Part shown: positions 59,860 through 64,000 of the stretch, piece after piece
How the letters are laid out: the number at the start of each line of letters is the position of its first letter
How positions within the stretch are numbered: the stretch's first letter is position 1
Assembly (NCBI RefSeq): GCF_041146395.1
Contig: NC_091010.1
Span: 53,278,001 to 53,342,000, forward strand
From: Eulemur rufifrons
Lineage: Eukaryota; Chordata; Mammalia; Primates; Lemuridae
DNA length: 64,000 nt
Reading direction: 5' to 3'
Position numbers and translations under genes: made by a program
The notes under the pieces: model-generated
The model's input: the letters and a program-made list of their open reading frames with translations, nothing else
What the model was told of the DNA's origin: nothing
Database searches by the model: none

Positions 59860-60150
59860 TTGATTGCAGCTCAAATGCCACTTTCTCAGAGGAGACTTCC
59901 CTGATTACCCTACCTAATGTTCCCAGTCACTGGCTGTCACATATTTGTTTTGTTGAATTTGTCGCATTTATGCCAGGTGCAATGATCTAAATTATTGGTT
60001 CATTTCTCTGTTGTCTGTCTCCCCCAGTGGACTGTGAGGTCTGTAGGAATGGACGTCTTGTTCATCTTGCACACCTCCAATCGCCAGTGCTCATCAAGGT
60101 GCTTGCACAAAGAGGGTTCTCAGTAAATATCTGCTGAGATAGTGAGTGGA
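59860..60150 (+). repeat. LINE-2 3' end
   Basis: 'tgcagctcaaatgccacttt', 'gaggagacttccctgattac', 'tggactgtgaggtctgtagg', 'aatcgccagtgctcatcaag' and 'gttctcagtaaatatctgct' are the canonical L2 3' order. Confidence 0.9.
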
Positions 60151-60164
60151 GGAGTGAGAACAGA

Positions 60165-60360
60165 AAGAGAAGCTGGAGCCAGACAGTGGGAGCTACAGAG
60201 TTTGAAATTTATGCAGAAGATAATAAAGAACTGGGGGTAATTGTCAGAGCTATGCTTTTAGGAGACTAACTCATTTTGCATGCAGGAGGCAGAGAGTGGG
60301 TAGGGACTGAGAAAACCGAGCAATTAGGAGGCCACTGCAAACATGCAGGCAAAGCTAATG
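60165..60360 (-). repeat. Probable LINE-2-like fragment, antisense
   Basis: 'gagcaattaggaggccactg' followed by 'caaacatgcaggcaaagcta' follows the pattern. It sits directly after the sense L2, giving three alternating L2-like pieces. Confidence 0.55.
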
Positions 60361-60764
60361 CTTGCTGGTTGAGTGAATCAGCTAAGGGATTCTGAGTTTT
60401 CATAATCACAACAAAGAAAAGAATATAAAGGCAACATGTCTGCTTTTTTCTCCTTTTCTCCATCTCTCAGAGCTGGTTCTCCTGCAAGACTCTCCCATCT
60501 TCCTTCAGACAATATTTTTACAACCCGCATCTTTCATATGAATCTATAATGTCAAGCCCTCACTAACCCTCCAAAGGTAATAGCTTTAAAAAGAAGATAT
60601 TGGCAATGGCTGTCTGATCAGATAATAAAAGCACCAAGACTTACATTCAGAGGTTGCCCAGGTTTTTTGTGTTCCTGGGCCAGTTCAGCCCACCTTTATC
60701 ACCACTTGTACAAATTTCTGCTACTCCAACAGCCCCCATCTGGACTGCCCTCGCAGATCACGTT
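60361..60764. other. Unclassified sequence
   Basis: Nothing recognised. Confidence 0.35.
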
Positions 60765-61480
60765 TGTTCAATTTGTATGTTTGTTTTTTACACTTACTAT
60801 AAATATTTTCATATTGTATATGCTAAATTACAACATTTTTTTCCCTAAACATCTGGTTTGGGGATTTAGGCAAGTGATTTGTAGCTTTAATTGATGCATT
60901 ACCATTGCTGCAGTTTCCATTGTGTGAGTAGGTACCAGGATTTATTTAACTATTTTCTTACTGAAGAATATCTCATTTAGTTCTTTTTGTTGTTGCTTTG
61001 ATTTGGTATTTTACTCTTACACACGATGCTACATTGAACATGTCATACGTGTTTCCTTGTATCCCTATGTAAGGAAATCGCTAAGAAAGTCTAAACATAG
61101 AATTGTTAGGTTCCAAGTATGTTCATAAATATTCAACTTTATTAGATATTGTGTCTAATTGCCCTCAAAGAGTGGTATACCACTTACAACATCCTTCAGC
61201 ATGCTATCACAACTTCTGTTTTCCCCATATCTTTGTCAATCCCTTGGGATTACAAGACTTAATTTTTTATGTATGTATATTACAATGGGTATGCATTTTT
61301 CATTTTTTAATTTTTTTTCTGTGTTTCAAACATGTTTTCCTGTAGTTCTTGGCCATTTGTGTTTCCTCCTCTGTGAATATCACGTTAATAATTTTGGCTT
61401 ATTTTTCTATTAGTTTTGGGGTTTTTTTGGTATTTATTTGTAGGACTTCCTTATAAACTTGGCACATAGTTTTTTTCTCA
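60765..61480 (-). repeat. Ancient LINE-1 3' region, antisense, long
   Basis: A 700-bp run in the antisense order of the old L1 family: 'gctacattgaacatgtcata', 'gtgtctaattgccctcaaag', 'tatctttgtcaatcccttgg', 'ttcttggccatttgtgtttc' and 'tatttgtaggacttccttat'. The frames at 61,103-61,413 are antisense chance frames. Confidence 0.75.
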
Positions 61481-62649
61481 ACCCTGTTATAAATGTATAG
61501 GCCTTTATTTTCTTTTTTAGGCCTGTAATACAACCAGAATTTATTTTGCATTTACCTTTTGCTCTCTTCTCACAGTCTCTGCACTTCTTTCTATTCTTCC
61601 CTAACCTCATATATTAATAATTGCTGACTATGGGATGGCTCAGTCCCACTTTCTTCAAGAACCTTCCTGATTGCTCCACCCCTACCTGCCAACCCCCTCC
61701 CTAGAATTCTACATTGTTTGTCAATGAATTAGTGACAGTTTTTGCTTAATGCAATAGCTGTAAACTCAGAGACCTGCAGCAATCATATGGGTAACCTAAA
61801 TGAATAAAGAGAGCCTGGATAATACAAAGGTGGATTTTGGAGACCGTGTTAAAATGGAGAGCACGTGCTTCTGCTAAAAAGGTCAAATACTGCTATGAGG
61901 GGATATGGTCCCAGCTTTGACAGATATGCTGATATTTTTTGTTTGTTTGTTTTTCCTGCTAGGAATATAGATTTTTTTGTATAGGTTTTTATGTGAAACC
62001 TCCTGATTTTTAAATATTGTCAGCTAGTACAAATATTTTTAAAAAGTATCATGTGAGTCAAAATAAAATGCATCCAGTAGGCAGCATTTTGTTTTTTGGC
62101 CTTAAACTCTAATTGTTTATAGTAATGCAATGATTGTAAACATGACTTGGTTCCTCAATTAAATGAGGATTTCTTTATGTATAATAACACTCATTTTGTA
62201 TCTGCCACTGCACCTATTGTGGAAACATAGCCATGAAAATGCTCAATAAGTCTGGATTGACGGTTGATTAACAGGAGACTTTATAATTATGTATGAGTAC
62301 ACAATCCTCCCCATAGCCATATACTGAGAAGAATTTCATAGCAGATTCCACAATGAATCAAAATGACAGACAGTCTGTCTACCTACTTAGTACTTGTCAT
62401 TCCAGCCAAATTTGCACCTGCTCCCTGTAGCCAGATCTGTTCTGTAACTAGGCAGCAATCCCACTGCAGCTCCATTTCCAGAGCTGAGTCCTTGCCCTCC
62501 GAGTCAAGGCTCTTGCACACCCCTGCTCCAGCCACATGCAAGTGCCTGATATTTATTTGACAAACAACAGGATCAAGAAGCTTCAGTTTGGCCCAGCAAT
62601 ACTCTTAAATCACTCTGTGCTACTATCAAGCCCCTTGGAAAACACAGAC
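61481..62649. other. Unclassified sequence
   Basis: About 1.2 kb with no recognised repeat, RNA gene or coding domain. Confidence 0.4.
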
Positions 62650-62840
62650 CAGTGGCTCTTGATCCTTTCTGAGGAAAAAAAATCACCTGAAAGCTTTAAA
62701 GAACAGCACATCCCAGATCTCACTTCATAGTCAAATATTCTGAAGTACCAGAGATGTTACGTGGCAGGGGCCCAGACAACACCACTTCTTAGAAAGCTTC
62801 CTACGTAATTCTAATGTGCATCTGGAATTGAGATGCTGTT
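62650..62840 (+). mobile_element. MER5A-type hAT MITE
   Basis: 'accagtggctcttgatcctt', 'aaatcacctgaaagctttaa', 'agcacatcccagatctcact' and 'cctacgtaattctaatgtgc' are in MER5A order. Confidence 0.75.
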
Positions 62841-63639
62841 GTCCCTGGAAATATGCAACTTGCTTCACTTGTGTGTCATTTTAATTTTTTCACAATTCAA
62901 TAGGGAGGAGAATGTAATTAATTTATCTGGTCTAGCAAAGCGTTGACCCTCCCTTTTCCTGCTCAAGAGGAAGATGATCGGTAAGAAGAGCTTGTAAATC
63001 AATAGCCCTCAGGTTAATCCCCTGGAAGCAACAAAGAAGAAAGTCCTCTTCCCTCCCATCCCTTCATTTCAGCTAACACATGCCTCCTATTCATTTGCAG
63101 GCTGCCTCGTTAATAAGCTACAGCACTGCTTTAATGTCCATATAAAATCTCCACATCCATTGTGTGTGTATGATAAACAGAAAGAGGATATATGGGTATA
63201 CTAAAGCAAGTACTTTATAAAAATTTAAATACATGTTTTGGAGCATTCTTTACAGGGGAATAAAAAGAGGAGGAACTGGAAACGAGACAAAATTGCTAAC
63301 CTTGGAGAAAGAGTTAGAACATAAAAGAAAAGAAGAAATCAATCTCAGATGCTTAAAATGTGGGAAGCAAGGCTTTAATACATAACATAGCTTGCAGCTT
63401 TGTGAAAACTGGAAAACGGTTTTGACTCCTCCACAGTTTAGCTTCTGCCTGCCTTGGGATGAGTGCCTTTCTGACAGTCCTGCTGGAGGGGATAATGGGT
63501 AGGTTAGGCTATCTGGGTGTCCATGGGACATTTCTTCCCTTCCAACTTCCAGCTCACATGCTTAGAGAGTGTTCAGAGGTGTGAGGATTTGGATGATCAC
63601 CGATTTTTATTGTGCAAGAAAAACACTATGTTTTAAAAT
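62841..63639. other. Unclassified sequence
   Basis: Nothing recognised; the minus frame at 63,250-63,531 has no known domain. Confidence 0.4.
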
Positions 63640-63700
63640 ATTTCTCAGTACCCACGACATAGTAGGCACTCAATATACACTTGTTGCGTGAATGGATGTA
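63640..63700 (+). repeat. LINE-2 terminus
   Basis: 'acgacatagtaggcactcaa' then 'tatacacttgttgcgtgaat', the last part of L2 with a TGAATG-like end. Confidence 0.75.
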
Positions 63701-64000
63701 TTACTGTTCAATCACAAGCTGAATCTGAGTGGGAAACTCAAAGGACTCTCTTTTCTCTCAATGGATAAAGAACCAAAGAAGTCAATGGGCAAGTTTTCTT
63801 TGTCTCCAAATTTATCAGCAATAGATCATTCTTTGGAACAAAATATTCTTATAAAATCAACAAAAGGACAGAGATAAGGAACATAGGATTATTCTTATCT
63901 GCATTACTTGGCTGATATTCAAAGCTGGTAGTGAGGAAAATGAAAAGAAAACAAACAAAATTTTAATACTGTTATTGTTATTTGCATTCAATGGTTATCA
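63701..64000. other. Unclassified sequence to window end
   Basis: Nothing recognised. Confidence 0.35.

Noticed and set aside
61836..61920. Possible snRNA-like pseudogene
   Set aside because: Compared by eye with U6, 7SK and Y RNA landmarks; no ordered match was found.
1..64000. Bacterial-type systems (operons, CRISPR arrays, prophage, integrons)
   Set aside because: Alu, MIR, L2 and L1 sequences throughout show this is mammalian nuclear DNA; no spaced direct-repeat array was seen.

Overview
The window is mammalian nuclear DNA, most likely from a strepsirrhine primate (lemur or loris group). The only full Alu (about 13,556-13,850) carries a right-arm end with the 'gctgtgagctaggctgatgcca' type of sequence that is characteristic of strepsirrhine Alus. 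The best-preserved LINE-1 3' ends also differ from human L1PA ends. The sequence is AT-rich and poor in CpG. No open reading frame looks like a host gene, and no rRNA, tRNA, snRNA or CRISPR array was recognised. I read it as an intergenic desert or the inside of a large intron.

Layout: 0-13 kb is mostly unclassified single-copy-looking sequence, with an L1 3' fragment at the left edge, a TG microsatellite, a Tigger-type DNA transposon (5.5-6.1 kb), a long LINE-2-like block (6.4-7.1 kb) and MIRs. 13-20 kb holds a MIR, the Alu, an ancient L1 (16-17.1 kb), an L2, and a 5'-inverted L1 joined to an older L1 3' end (18.7-20.0 kb). 20-32 kb holds MIR and L2 relics, a purine tract, an L1 3' end, and the clearest event in the window: a 1.7 kb 5'-inverted L1 (26,321-28,031) with a perfect 16-bp target-site duplication. 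An 86-bp direct duplication lies on either side of that insertion. A MIR at 29.3-29.7 kb is split by a small retroposed insert. 32-48 kb holds ancient L1s, an MLT1-like LTR, a third 5'-inverted L1 (37.4-37.9 kb), and a group of hAT and Tigger fossils (MER5A, MER20, MER2). 48-64 kb has two CA/TG tracts able to form Z-DNA, a GA tract, L2/MIR/L1 fossils, and a CpG-containing patch at 58.4-58.6 kb with a perfect 8-bp-arm inverted repeat.

No genes act together here. The story is one of layered transposon insertions. All three best-preserved L1 insertions with a readable 5' side show 5' inversion (twin priming). Family names are from memory of consensus sequences, boundaries are usually good to about 10-30 bp, and no percent divergence was computed unless stated.
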